This document shows positions 16,397 through 24,374 of a stretch of 37,287 nucleotides of DNA, one piece after another. The notes beneath the pieces were generated by a model. That model worked only from the letters and a program-made list of their open reading frames with translations, was not told the origin of the DNA and did not search any database. A program made the translations under genes and the position numbers. Positions within the stretch are counted from its first letter, which is position 1. Every line of letters begins with the position of its first letter. Origin of the DNA: an uncultured Angelakisella sp. (GTDB lineage Bacteria; Bacillota; Clostridia; Oscillospirales; Ruminococcaceae); contig CAKSYU010000018.1 in assembly GCA_934524965.1 (NCBI GenBank), positions 1 to 37,287 on the forward strand, given 5' to 3'.

Positions 16397-16459
16397 AAGA
16401 CAGCTTTGATGTCATTTAAGGGCCGACCCAATATCCTATATAGCAAGGCGGTGAATCCC

Positions 16460-17137
16460 TTGATTGATCTGCAAGGAGTTACCAAGACCTATCCCAACGG
16501 AGTCTGCGCGCTGGACGGGGTGGATCTACATATCGAAAAAGGCGAATTCGTCTTTGTGGTGGGTCATTCCGGTGCCGGTAAAAGCACCCTCATCAAGACC
16601 CTGCTGCGGGAGGAAGTCCCCACAGAGGGCGATGTCACGGTGAACGGGCACGACCTCATTCACATGAAGCAGCGGGAGATCCCCTATTTCCGCCGTACCA
16701 TCGGCGTGGTGTTTCAGGATTTCCGGCTCATTCCCACCATGACGGTATTCGATAATGTTGCCTTTGCCCTACAGGTAACGGGCGTGCCGCGGCGCTTTAT
16801 CCGCCGCCGCGTGCCCTATATCCTTAACCTGCTGGGGCTGGACGATAAGTACAAACACTACCCGCCGGAGCTTTCCGGCGGCGAGCAGCAGCGTGTGGCA
16901 CTGGCACGCGCGCTGGTCAATAATCCCGACCTGCTCATTGCCGATGAACCCACCGGCAATATCGACCCGGAGCTTTCCTACGAGATCGTGGAGCTGCTGG
17001 ACGAGATTAATAAAACCGGCACCACTATTCTTATGGTGACGCACGAGCATGAGCTGGTCAACCGCTTCCACCACCGTACCGTGACACTGGAAAAGGGACG
17101 CATTATCCGCGATCAGGGAGGTGCTCCCCATGTTTAA
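16460..17137 (+). CDS. ftsE: Cell-division ABC transporter ATP-binding protein FtsE
   Basis: 225 aa. The frame extends to 16406, but TTG at 16460 is chosen because AAGGCGGTG lies 6 bases upstream and yields the usual FtsE N-terminus MIDLQGVTKTYPNG. FtsE is the cytosolic ATPase of FtsEX, which uses ATP to trigger periplasmic or wall-facing murein hydrolases at the septum. Walker A GHSGAGKST (35-43), FtsE-type Q-loop VFQDFRLIPTMTVFDNV, signature LSGGEQQRVALARAL, Walker B LLIADEPTGNID and the switch His in VTHEHE are all intact. It overlaps ftsX by 8 bases, so translation is coupled. Confidence 0.93.
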   Translation: MIDLQGVTKTYPNGVCALDGVDLHIEKGEFVFVVGHSGAGKSTLIKTLLREEVPTEGDVTVNGHDLIHMKQREIPYFRRTIGVVFQDFRLIPTMTVFDNVAFALQVTGVPRRFIRRRVPYILNLLGLDDKYKHYPPELSGGEQQRVALARALVNNPDLLIADEPTGNIDPELSYEIVELLDEINKTGTTILMVTHEHELVNRFHHRTVTLEKGRIIRDQGGAPHV

Positions 17138-18041
17138 GAATTCCTTTGGCTATTTGGTCAAGGAGGGACTGCGTAATATCCGCGCCAACCGGCAGATGTC
17201 GGTCGCTTCCATCGGCGTGCTCATCGCCTGCATGGTGCTCATCGGCGGGGCGCTGCTGCTTTCCCTCAATATCAATTCCCTCATGGGCTATGTCGAAAGC
17301 TTCAATGAGGTCGTGGTCTGGATCGAGGACGATCTGGGCAGCGCCGGCATCGAGATGCTGAAAGCCGAGATCGACGACCTGCCCAATATCGCCTCCAAGC
17401 AGTACATCAGCAAGGAGGACGCGCTCAAGGAACTGAGCGATACCCTCGGCAGCCAGAGCTTTCTGGAGGGCTTTGAGCAGTATGCCGATGAAAACCCGCT
17501 GCCTGCTTCCTTCCGGCTTAAGGTGAACAGCCTGGAAAACCTGCCGGAGACCGTTAAGACGCTGGAAAGTCTGAACGGCGTGGAAAGCGTGGAATCCAGC
17601 AATGAGGTCGCCACCACGCTGGTGGGCATCAAAACGGCGATCCATGTGGCGGGGCTTACCATCGTCGCTATTTTGATGGTGGTTTCCATTATCATCATTG
17701 CCAATACCGTCCGCGTGACCATCTTCAACCGCCGGCGGGAGATCAACATTATGAAGTATGTCGGCGCCACCAATGCCTTTATCCGCTTCCCCTTTTTGGT
17801 GGAGGGCATGGTCATCGGACTGGTTTCTGCCGTGATTGCTTTCGCCCTTTTATGGGTGGGCACCCACTTCCTTTATCAGTGGGTCGGGCAGTCCGCCAGC
17901 GGCTGGCTCCAGCTCGCATACCAGAGTCTGATTCCCTTTGCCGCCATTGCCCCGCAGATGCTGTTGGGCTTTGTGGCAGCGGGCGTGCTGTTCGGTATGG
18001 TCGGCAGCTTTATCTTTGTCGGGAAATATCTTAAAGTATAA
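17130..18041 (+). CDS. ftsX: Cell-division membrane protein FtsX
   Basis: 303 aa; ATG at 17130 after GGGAGGTG, inside the end of ftsE. The FtsX layout is clear: first membrane helix at about 25-50 (SVASIGVLIACMVLIGGALL), a large extracellular loop (about 51-175) that binds the hydrolase partner, and three more helices at about 176-200, 222-246 and 265-295 with the MacB/FtsX cytosolic motif RREINIMKYVGATNAFIRFP. Length is normal. The next gene in the same direction encodes a coiled-coil M23 protein, the expected partner of FtsX in Gram-positives. Confidence 0.93.
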   Translation: MFKNSFGYLVKEGLRNIRANRQMSVASIGVLIACMVLIGGALLLSLNINSLMGYVESFNEVVVWIEDDLGSAGIEMLKAEIDDLPNIASKQYISKEDALKELSDTLGSQSFLEGFEQYADENPLPASFRLKVNSLENLPETVKTLESLNGVESVESSNEVATTLVGIKTAIHVAGLTIVAILMVVSIIIIANTVRVTIFNRRREINIMKYVGATNAFIRFPFLVEGMVIGLVSAVIAFALLWVGTHFLYQWVGQSASGWLQLAYQSLIPFAAIAPQMLLGFVAAGVLFGMVGSFIFVGKYLKV

Positions 18042-18161
18042 TGCAGGAAATCCGTCTGTTATCAGCACTTAAGTAACAGGCAGGTCTCCTTTGACGGCCT
18101 GAAGTTTGACAAAAAGAACACCCACGGCAAATGTGCAAACGGAAAGGACAAGGCAAATACC

Positions 18162-19328
18162 ATGAGAAGCGATACCAAACGGATCTTGGCGGCACTGATG
18201 TGCGCCGCGGTGCTGGTGGTCTCTACCCCGATCACCGCCTACGCGGACAGCACGCTGGATCACCTGAACGGGCAGTACAGTGAGCTGGAAAAGCAGCAGC
18301 AGGCGATCAAGGATAAGCTGAACCAGACCAAGAGCGAAAAAGAAAAGCAGGAAGCCATTCGCAAAAGTCTCAGCAATCAAATAACCACCACGCAAAAGCA
18401 GATCACGCTGCTGGATAACAAGATCAACTACCTGCAGAATGATATTGCCGAAAAGGAAGAACGCATCAATACACTCAGCGCCGAGGTGCTGGAGCAGCAG
18501 GATCTTTTCATGAAGCGGATCCGCTCCATCTACAAAACCAGCGTCGGCACCAGCATGCTGGGCATGGTCTTCGGCGTGGACAGCCTCGGCAGCTATTTAA
18601 GCTACGGCAAGTACCTCAGCCGCATTTCGGAGCATGACAGCACCCTGCTGCAGAACCTCGCCGATAACATCACCGAGCTGCGGACGCTACAGCAGCAGAT
18701 GCAGGAGGAAAAAGAGGATCTGGCGGATACCAAGGTGACGGCGGAAGGCAAAAAGGCAAGCCTCACCAGCCAGAAGACCGAGGTGGAAAGCACCCTGCAG
18801 GATATCAAAAAGATGGAGCAGGAATACCTCGCCGATCAGGCTGCGATCCAGAAAGAGATGAAGCAGATCCAGGCGGATATCGACGCCATCTATGCCGCCA
18901 ACGCCGGCAACGGCAGTCAGGTGGATTACAGCACCACCGGATTTATTTATCCGGTCAAGGGCTATACTTACATCAGCAGCTACTACGGCTGGCGCTTCAA
19001 TAATACCGATTACCACACCGGCATCGATTTCCCCGCCCCCGCCAATACACCCATTCGCGCCTCCGCCTCCGGCACCGTCATTTATGTGCGTACCGGCGCG
19101 GGCTACGGCAGAGCGTGGGGCTACGGCAACTATCTCATCGTTGACCACGGCGGCGGCTTTTCCACCCTGTACGCCCACTGCACCTCGGTTGCCGTCAATG
19201 TAGGCGATACCGTTACCAAGGGGCAGACCATTGCCTATGTGGGGACCACCGGCTGGTCTACCGGCTATCATCTCCACTTTGAAATCCGCCGCAACGGCGC
19301 GCATACCAATCCGCTCAATTATCTGTAA
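18162..19328 (+). CDS. PcsB/EnvC-like coiled-coil M23 murein hydrolase
   Basis: 388 aa, secreted. A signal peptide (about 1-28, cleaved near AYA-DST) is followed by a long coiled coil (about 30-245; LEKQQQAIKDKLNQTKSEK and later heptads), the part that docks on FtsX in PcsB and EnvC. A short linker leads to a LytM/M23 domain (about 265-388). Its zinc ligands are present: HTGID (His near 285 and Asp four residues on), LYAH and the HLHFEIR motif near 370. It is therefore predicted to be an active Zn endopeptidase, like PcsB-type partners and unlike the pure activator EnvC. It lies 120 bases after ftsX and 59 bases before an S41-family gene. Confidence 0.9.
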   Translation: MRSDTKRILAALMCAAVLVVSTPITAYADSTLDHLNGQYSELEKQQQAIKDKLNQTKSEKEKQEAIRKSLSNQITTTQKQITLLDNKINYLQNDIAEKEERINTLSAEVLEQQDLFMKRIRSIYKTSVGTSMLGMVFGVDSLGSYLSYGKYLSRISEHDSTLLQNLADNITELRTLQQQMQEEKEDLADTKVTAEGKKASLTSQKTEVESTLQDIKKMEQEYLADQAAIQKEMKQIQADIDAIYAANAGNGSQVDYSTTGFIYPVKGYTYISSYYGWRFNNTDYHTGIDFPAPANTPIRASASGTVIYVRTGAGYGRAWGYGNYLIVDHGGGFSTLYAHCTSVAVNVGDTVTKGQTIAYVGTTGWSTGYHLHFEIRRNGAHTNPLNYL

Positions 19329-19387
19329 TGGCACTGTGTAGGCACTGTATGCAGGTAAGCAGCGTTACAACAGGAGCATAAAACAGC

Positions 19388-20587
19388 ATGAACAAAAAAA
19401 TTTCGCTTGGCGCAGCCATCGCCTATATGGCTATCGTGGCGGCAGTCGCCTTTTCCCTTACCATGATCTACTCGATGAACCTGTTCAATGTTAAAATGAC
19501 AGGCATCACCGAGCGGGAAAAAATGTATAGTGCCCTGCACGAGGTTGACCTGTATGTACGGGAAAACTACTACGGCTCCATTGATGAGGAGGCGCTGCAG
19601 GAAGCCATTTCCCGCGGCTACATCGAGGGGCTGGAGGACGCCAACGCCCGCTACTTTACAGCGGCGGAGTACGAGGCATATACCCAGTCCGGCACCAGCA
19701 GGTATGTCGGCGTGGGTCTGGTGACCGAGCTTGACGCCTCCGGCTACCTGCTGGTCAAGGAGGTCTACCCCGATTCTCCGGCGCAGATGGCGGGCATCAA
19801 GGTCGGCGCGCTTATCATCAATGTAAACGGCACCCGCGTGACCGAAAGCAATAACGAAGCCATGGCAAGCCGTCTGCGCGGCGAAGCCGGCACCAAGGTC
19901 ACACTGACCATTCAGCAGGACAGCCAGGAGAACAACTACGAGCTGACGCTGCGTGCCATTGATGTCCCCACTGTAAAGACCACCATGGCAAGCGACGAGG
20001 TCGCCTACATCAGTTTTACCGAGTGGAACGGCACCACCGCCGACCAGTTCATCGCGCAGCTGAATACCCTTAAGGCGCAGGGCGTCAGGGGTATTCTGCT
20101 GGATGTCCGCGGCATTACCAGCAATGAGCTTTCCTACGCCGTGCGGATCCTTGATCCGCTGCTGCCCAGCGGCACCGTGGCGTATTCCCGCGATAAGATC
20201 GGCAGTCTGACCGCCGTAGCACAGTCCGACGCCAACTGCTGGGACGTGCCGATGGTCGTTCTGGCAGATGAGACCACCGGCGGCACCGCCGAGCTGCTGG
20301 TCATGGCTTTGCAGGACTTCGGCAGAGCAAAGGTGGTTGGCGCCCGCACCGCCGGCAACGGCGATATCACCGAGATCTTCAAGCTCTCGGGCGGTTCCGC
20401 CATTCAGGTCACCACGGCGCAGTACGCCGGTCCCAAGCAAAAGACCTTCGGCGAGCACGGCGTCGGACCTGACTACGAGGTAGAGCTTGCCGCCAGTGAG
20501 GGCAGCCGCAGCGATGTGCTTGGCAATGCCGAGTTGGACGCCCCCTACAAGAAGGCGATGGAAGTCCTCGCCGCTGCGATCCGATAA
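19388..20587 (+). CDS. S41-family (CtpA/CtpB-like) protein lacking the catalytic triad
   Basis: 399 aa with one N-terminal membrane anchor (about 8-32), a PDZ domain (about 100-190; YVGVGLVTELDASGYLLV, SPAQMAGIKVGALIINVNG) and an S41 fold (190-399). In active CtpB the motif SASASE supplies the nucleophile Ser309 and FGKG the base Lys334, exactly 25 residues later, with Gln338 four further on. Here the same alignment reads TTGGTAE and TAGNG: Gly299, Asn324 and Thr328 occupy those positions. All three catalytic residues are missing while the fold, the 25-residue spacing and VVGARTAGNG framing are kept, so it is probably a non-proteolytic adaptor. CtpA-type genes commonly follow ftsEX-pcsB in Firmicutes; here the gene ends in a terminator. 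Confidence 0.88.
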   Translation: MNKKISLGAAIAYMAIVAAVAFSLTMIYSMNLFNVKMTGITEREKMYSALHEVDLYVRENYYGSIDEEALQEAISRGYIEGLEDANARYFTAAEYEAYTQSGTSRYVGVGLVTELDASGYLLVKEVYPDSPAQMAGIKVGALIINVNGTRVTESNNEAMASRLRGEAGTKVTLTIQQDSQENNYELTLRAIDVPTVKTTMASDEVAYISFTEWNGTTADQFIAQLNTLKAQGVRGILLDVRGITSNELSYAVRILDPLLPSGTVAYSRDKIGSLTAVAQSDANCWDVPMVVLADETTGGTAELLVMALQDFGRAKVVGARTAGNGDITEIFKLSGGSAIQVTTAQYAGPKQKTFGEHGVGPDYEVELAASEGSRSDVLGNAELDAPYKKAMEVLAAAIR

Positions 20588-20603
20588 GAAAAACCGCATA
20601 CCC

Positions 20604-20640
20604 GCTGCCGGTTCCGTGATGGAGCCGGCGGCTTTTTATT
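20604..20640 (+). terminator. Terminator of the ftsEX-M23-S41 unit
   Basis: Stem GCTGCCGGTTCC pairs with GGAGCCGGCGGC around GTGAT, followed by TTTTTATT. Confidence 0.88.
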
Positions 20641-20660
20641 CTCTGCAAAATCGCACAATT

Positions 20661-20676
20661 TGTTTCACGTGAAACA
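20661..20676. promoter_or_regulatory. parS-like ParB/Noc-type palindrome
   Basis: TGTTTCACGTGAAACA is a perfect 16-bp palindrome identical to the bacterial parS consensus bound by ParB (Spo0J). It stands alone in a 306-bp gap, 20 bp after the terminator of the division operon. Noc sites differ at the ends (ATTTCCCGGGAAAT type), so parS is the better reading. Confidence 0.85.
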
Positions 20677-20699
20677 TTTGTTCTTATTTGAAGGGTGAA

Positions 20700-20830
20700 A
20701 AAAGGGCGACACGGCTCCGCTCCCCGTCGGGTCGCCGCCGCCCGCAGGCGCCGCGCCGACCCTCCCCGCGCTCCGCCGCGCCGCCCCCGTATCCCCCAGC
20801 CCCTGCGCAGGGGACAGGCGACCCGCCGGC
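20700..20830. repeat. GC-rich structured element 2
   Basis: A stretch of almost pure G and C with many short inverted repeats (for instance CCCCTGCGCAGGGG, and GGGCGAC near the start facing GCGACCC near the end). It is less symmetrical than the other such elements. No ORF with a ribosome binding site fits. Confidence 0.55.
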
Positions 20831-20893
20831 TTGTACTAAAGTGCAATGTCCCCACATAGGATAGGGATAGGACAGGCAAAGGGGGTACGGGGC

Positions 20894-21700
20894 ATGTTTA
20901 TGACGGTGACGGTCGAGGAGGGCAGGGAACCGCTGCGGCAGCGGCTGGCGCGGCTGCTGCGGGGCGATATGCTGGAGTGGGAGGACTGCTTCTGCGGCGG
21001 GAACCGCTACCGGCGGGTGGTGTGGCACGGCGCGGCGGAGCGCCTGCCGTGGAGCCGGCTGGCGCTGCTGTGCCCCCGTCCCCGTACACCGGTGCTGCTG
21101 CCGCCGGATATCCTGCCCCCGCAGGGCTGCCCGGTGCGGGATTACCACCCGCGGGACTTTACGGCAAGGCTGACGGTGGCTGCCGCGCGGCAGGCGATGG
21201 AGCAATGCCCCGTGCAGGGCAGCGGGCTGCTGGGGCTTTTAGACCCGCAGGGCATCGCGCCGTGGGCGTGCGGGGAGTGGCTGGACTGCTGCCGCGGGAT
21301 AAAGGTCTACACACTGCGGCGCAGCCGCTACGCGGCAATGGAAACGCTGCTGCGGGAGGAATACGGGCTGCCGCTGCTGTGGGCGGAGACCCCCGCCGAG
21401 TTGGAGGACTGCCTTTTGTGCGCGACGCCCTACCCCACGGGGGTGCTGCGGGTGCGCCGCCCGGTGCTGACCGCCGACCGCAGCGCCGTGCAGGGCAGCC
21501 CCACGGTGAACCGCCTGACCCTTGCCCTGCCGCCGGAACGGACGGCGGAGGTGCCGCCGGGGGTGGAACCGACCGCCTTTTGGGGCATGGTGACGGAGTG
21601 CGGCACCCGTCGGGTGGAGCTGCCGCTTGTGATCGGGCAGTGCCGCATTGATGGACGGTTGGCGGAATTTGGGGAACTGGCAAGGCTTATTCGCACTTGA
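20894..21700 (+). CDS. Hypothetical protein, 268 aa
   Basis: I do not recognise the family. The ATG at 20894 is preferred over the one at 20846 because AAAGGGGG lies 8 bases upstream. The protein is Arg-, Leu-, Pro- and Cys-rich with no signal peptide or membrane helix. Visible blocks are WEDCFCGG (about 28-38), LLCPRPRTPVLLPPDILPP, and GLLGLLDPQGIAPWACGEWL, the last suggesting a nucleotide- or membrane-associated loop but nothing definite. The layout of alternating hydrophobic strands and Cys residues loosely recalls the unknown protein at 599-1096, though real homology is unproven. The stop codon TGA overlaps the -35 box of the greA promoter. Confidence 0.7.
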   Translation: MFMTVTVEEGREPLRQRLARLLRGDMLEWEDCFCGGNRYRRVVWHGAAERLPWSRLALLCPRPRTPVLLPPDILPPQGCPVRDYHPRDFTARLTVAAARQAMEQCPVQGSGLLGLLDPQGIAPWACGEWLDCCRGIKVYTLRRSRYAAMETLLREEYGLPLLWAETPAELEDCLLCATPYPTGVLRVRRPVLTADRSAVQGSPTVNRLTLALPPERTAEVPPGVEPTAFWGMVTECGTRRVELPLVIGQCRIDGRLAEFGELARLIRT

Positions 21701-21725
21701 CAATCGAGGCAGAAGAAACTATAAT
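21697..21725 (+). promoter_or_regulatory. Perfect consensus promoter of greA
   Basis: TTGACA (21697-21702), exactly 17 bp, then TATAAT (21720-21725). The -35 box shares bases with the stop codon of the upstream gene. Confidence 0.92.
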
Positions 21726-21783
21726 AATTAAACTATTGTCGGGCAGCCGGAACGCTCTGCCCGCCGTAAAGGAGCTGTATTTC

Positions 21784-22257
21784 ATGGTAAACACCATTCA
21801 AATGACCCAGACCGGCTACGATGAGCTGGCAAAAGAGCTGGAAGAGCTGAAAACGACCAAACGCAGCGAGATTGCGGAGAAGATCAAGATCGCCCGCGGC
21901 TACGGCGACCTTTCCGAAAACAGTGAATACGATGCTGCCAAAAACGAGCAGGCGGAGATAGAAGCCCGCATTGCCGTGCTGGAGGAGCAGCTGAAGCATG
22001 TGACCATCGTGGATACCGACAGCCTTTCGCTGGATATGGTGGGCGTCGGCTCCAAGGTGAAGGTGCTGGATATGGACATGGAGGAAGAGGGCGAGTACCT
22101 CATCGTGGGCGCCATGGAGGTGGGCCACGAGATGAACACCATTTCCGACCAGTCCCCCGTGGGTCACGCGCTGATCGGACATAAAAAGGGCGAGATCGTA
22201 ACGGTGGAAGCCCCTGGCGGCGCCTTTGAAATGAAGATCCTGGATATCAGCAAGTAA
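21784..22257 (+). CDS. greA: Transcription elongation factor GreA
   Basis: 157 aa; ATG at 21784 follows AAAGGAG. GreA inserts its coiled coil into the RNA polymerase secondary channel and stimulates cleavage of backtracked RNA. The N-terminal coiled coil (about 1-75) has the diagnostic tip GDLSENSEYDAAK with the acidic pair needed for Mg2+ binding. The C-terminal FKBP-like domain (about 80-157) contains YLIVGAMEVGH, then SPVGHALIGHKKGE and a final VEAPGG strand. Length is normal. It is a separate unit between its own promoter and a terminator. Confidence 0.95.
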   Translation: MVNTIQMTQTGYDELAKELEELKTTKRSEIAEKIKIARGYGDLSENSEYDAAKNEQAEIEARIAVLEEQLKHVTIVDTDSLSLDMVGVGSKVKVLDMDMEEEGEYLIVGAMEVGHEMNTISDQSPVGHALIGHKKGEIVTVEAPGGAFEMKILDISK

Positions 22258-22270
22258 ACTTCCCGCAAAA

Positions 22271-22305
22271 AGGCAGAAAAGTTTCCCGCTTTTCTGCTTT
22301 TTTTA
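22271..22305 (+). terminator. Terminator after greA
   Basis: GCAGAAAAG pairs with CTTTTCTGC around TTTCCCG, followed by an 8-base T-run. Confidence 0.92.
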
Positions 22306-22306
22306 T

Positions 22307-22336
22307 TTGCCCTGCGGGGCTGGTTTATGGTAAAAT
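22307..22336 (+). promoter_or_regulatory. Promoter of lysS
   Basis: TTGCCC (22307-22312), an 18-bp spacer, and TAAAAT (22331-22336), located 64 bp before the ATG. Confidence 0.6.
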
Positions 22337-22400
22337 ACCATATGTATGAGTATGTTTCCGGCGCGGGGCGCTGTGCCCGTGCCGATGAAGGAGGACAAAT

Positions 22401-24374
22401 ATGAGCGAAGAAAAGGTCATGAATCCGGCGGCGGAAGCCGAGGCGGAGGAGGAACGCCTGCACGAGCAGGTAAAGGTGCGTCGGGACAAGCTGGCGGCGT
22501 TGTGCGAAGCCGGCAAGAACCCCTACGAGATCACCAAGTATGACTGGGATACCAAGACCGCGGAGATCCGCGAGAAGTTTGAGGAGCTGGAGGGCAAAAC
22601 GGTACGCATTGCCGGACGCATGATGAGCCGCCGCGTGATGGGCAAGGCGAGCTTTATGGACCTTCTGGATTCCACCGGACGGCTGCAGGTATATGTGCGC
22701 CGTGACGATGTGGGCGAGGAGGATTACGCCGACTTTAAGAAATGGGATATCGGTGATATTCTGGGCGTGGAGGGAACGGTATTCCGCACCCAGAAGGGCG
22801 AGATCTCCGTCCACACCACCCACATCAAGCTGCTTTCCAAGTCCCTGCTGCCCCTGCCGGAGAAGTTCCACGGGCTGCGGGATACCGATACCCGCTACCG
22901 TCAGCGCTACGTTGACCTTATCATGAACCCTGAGGTGCGCGAGACCTTCTACAAGCGCAGCCGTATCCTCACCGAGATCCGCAATTATCTGGACAGCAAG
23001 GGCTTTTTGGAGGTAGATACCCCCATTCTGGTGCCGCTGGAGATCGGCGCTTCCGCCCGTCCCTTTGTGACTCATCACAACACGCTGGATATGGATATGT
23101 ACCTGCGCATCGAGACCGAGCTGTACCTCAAGCGGCTCATCGTGGGCGGCATGGACCGTGTGTATGAGGTGGGACGCATTTTCCGCAACGAGGGCATGGA
23201 TACCAAGCACAACCCCGAATTCACCACCGTGGAGCTGTACCAGGCGTACACCGACTACAAGGGCATGATGGATCTGGTAGAGGAGCTTTACACCCGTCTG
23301 GCGCAGAATGTCTGCGGCAGCACCAAGATCACCTATCAGGGCATGGAGCTGGACCTGGGTCACTGGGAGCGCCTGACCATGGCGGAATCGGTGAAGAAGT
23401 ACGCCGGCGTGGACTACTACGACTGGAAAACCGACGAGGACGCCCGTGCCGCCGCCAAGGAGAAGCATGTGGAAGTCCCCGCCGATGCCACCAAGGGCAC
23501 CGTGCTGGCGGAGTTCTTTGACGCCTATGTAGAGGAGAACCTGATCCAGCCGACCTTTATCTATGACTATCCGGTGGAGAACAGCCCGCTGGCGAAGCGC
23601 AAGCCGGAGGACCCCGCCTTTACCGAGCGCTTTGAGTATTTCATCTGCGCGACCGAGTACGGCAACGCCTTTAGTGAGCTGAACGACCCCATCGACCAGA
23701 AGGCGCGCTTTGAGCGTCAGGTGGAGGCAAAGCGCCGCGAGGAGCCGAACACCCGTGCCGAGGTGGACTATGACTTTGTGACCGCGCTGGAGTACGGCAT
23801 GGCACCCACCGGCGGTCTGGGCTTTGGTGTAGACCGTCTGGTGATGCTGCTGACCGATTCGGCATCGATCCGTGATGTGCTGCTGTTCCCGACCATGAAG
23901 CCGTTGGACGCGCCCAAGTCGGAGAAAAAGCCTGAGGAAGTCGGTATCATCGGCGGAGCTAAGGGTACGGTCGAGATTGAGATTAAGGACGAGCCGATCG
24001 ATTTTTCCAATGTGGAGATCGAGCCGCTGTTCCAAGATCAGGTCGATTTTGATACCTTCGCCAAGTCCGATTACCGGGCTGTGAAGGTCAAGGCGTGCGA
24101 AGCCGTGAAGAAGTCCAAGAAGCTCTTAAAATTCACCTTGGACGACGGAAGCGGCGTAGATCGCGTGATTTTGAGCGGTATTCACGACTATTATGAGCCG
24201 GAGGAGCTGGTGGGTAAGACCTGCATTGCCATCACCAACCTGCCACCCAGAAAGATGATGGGGATTGATTCCGAGGGTATGCTCATCTCCGCCGTTCACC
24301 ACGAAAACGGCGAGGAAAAGTTGCATTTGCTGATGGTTGATCCTCACATTCCGGCAGGCGCAAAGCTCTATTGA
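22401..24374 (+). CDS. lysS: Class II lysyl-tRNA synthetase fused to a C-terminal tRNA-binding (Trbp) domain
   Basis: 657 aa, against about 490-500 for ordinary LysRS. ATG follows AAGGAGGAC. The enzyme charges tRNA-Lys. A short Glu/Ala-rich N-terminal tail precedes the OB anticodon-binding domain (about 65-175, VRIAGRMMSRRVMGKASF) and the class II core: motif 1 around RSRILTEIRNYLDSKGFLEV, motif 2 FRNEGMDTKHNPEFTTVELY, and motif 3 GLGFGVDRLVMLLTDSASIR. After a linker (about 510-545) comes an OB domain like the MetRS C-terminus/Trbp111 (about 548-657: DFDTFAKSDYRAVKVKACE, LDDGSGVDRVILSGI, ANL-like ITNLPPRKMMGIDSEGM, PHIPAGAKLY). The single frame runs without break through both parts. The added domain should strengthen general tRNA binding. 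Confidence 0.93.
   Translation: MSEEKVMNPAAEAEAEEERLHEQVKVRRDKLAALCEAGKNPYEITKYDWDTKTAEIREKFEELEGKTVRIAGRMMSRRVMGKASFMDLLDSTGRLQVYVRRDDVGEEDYADFKKWDIGDILGVEGTVFRTQKGEISVHTTHIKLLSKSLLPLPEKFHGLRDTDTRYRQRYVDLIMNPEVRETFYKRSRILTEIRNYLDSKGFLEVDTPILVPLEIGASARPFVTHHNTLDMDMYLRIETELYLKRLIVGGMDRVYEVGRIFRNEGMDTKHNPEFTTVELYQAYTDYKGMMDLVEELYTRLAQNVCGSTKITYQGMELDLGHWERLTMAESVKKYAGVDYYDWKTDEDARAAAKEKHVEVPADATKGTVLAEFFDAYVEENLIQPTFIYDYPVENSPLAKRKPEDPAFTERFEYFICATEYGNAFSELNDPIDQKARFERQVEAKRREEPNTRAEVDYDFVTALEYGMAPTGGLGFGVDRLVMLLTDSASIRDVLLFPTMKPLDAPKSEKKPEEVGIIGGAKGTVEIEIKDEPIDFSNVEIEPLFQDQVDFDTFAKSDYRAVKVKACEAVKKSKKLLKFTLDDGSGVDRVILSGIHDYYEPEELVGKTCIAITNLPPRKMMGIDSEGMLISAVHHENGEEKLHLLMVDPHIPAGAKLY

Noticed and set aside
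16406..16459. Longer FtsE starting at TTG 16406 or ATG 16409
   Set aside because: The extra N-terminal residues are absent from FtsE proteins and there is no ribosome binding site before them.
20894..21700. ATG at 20846 as the start of the unknown protein
   Set aside because: It lies upstream of the only good ribosome binding site and inside sequence with no coding pattern.
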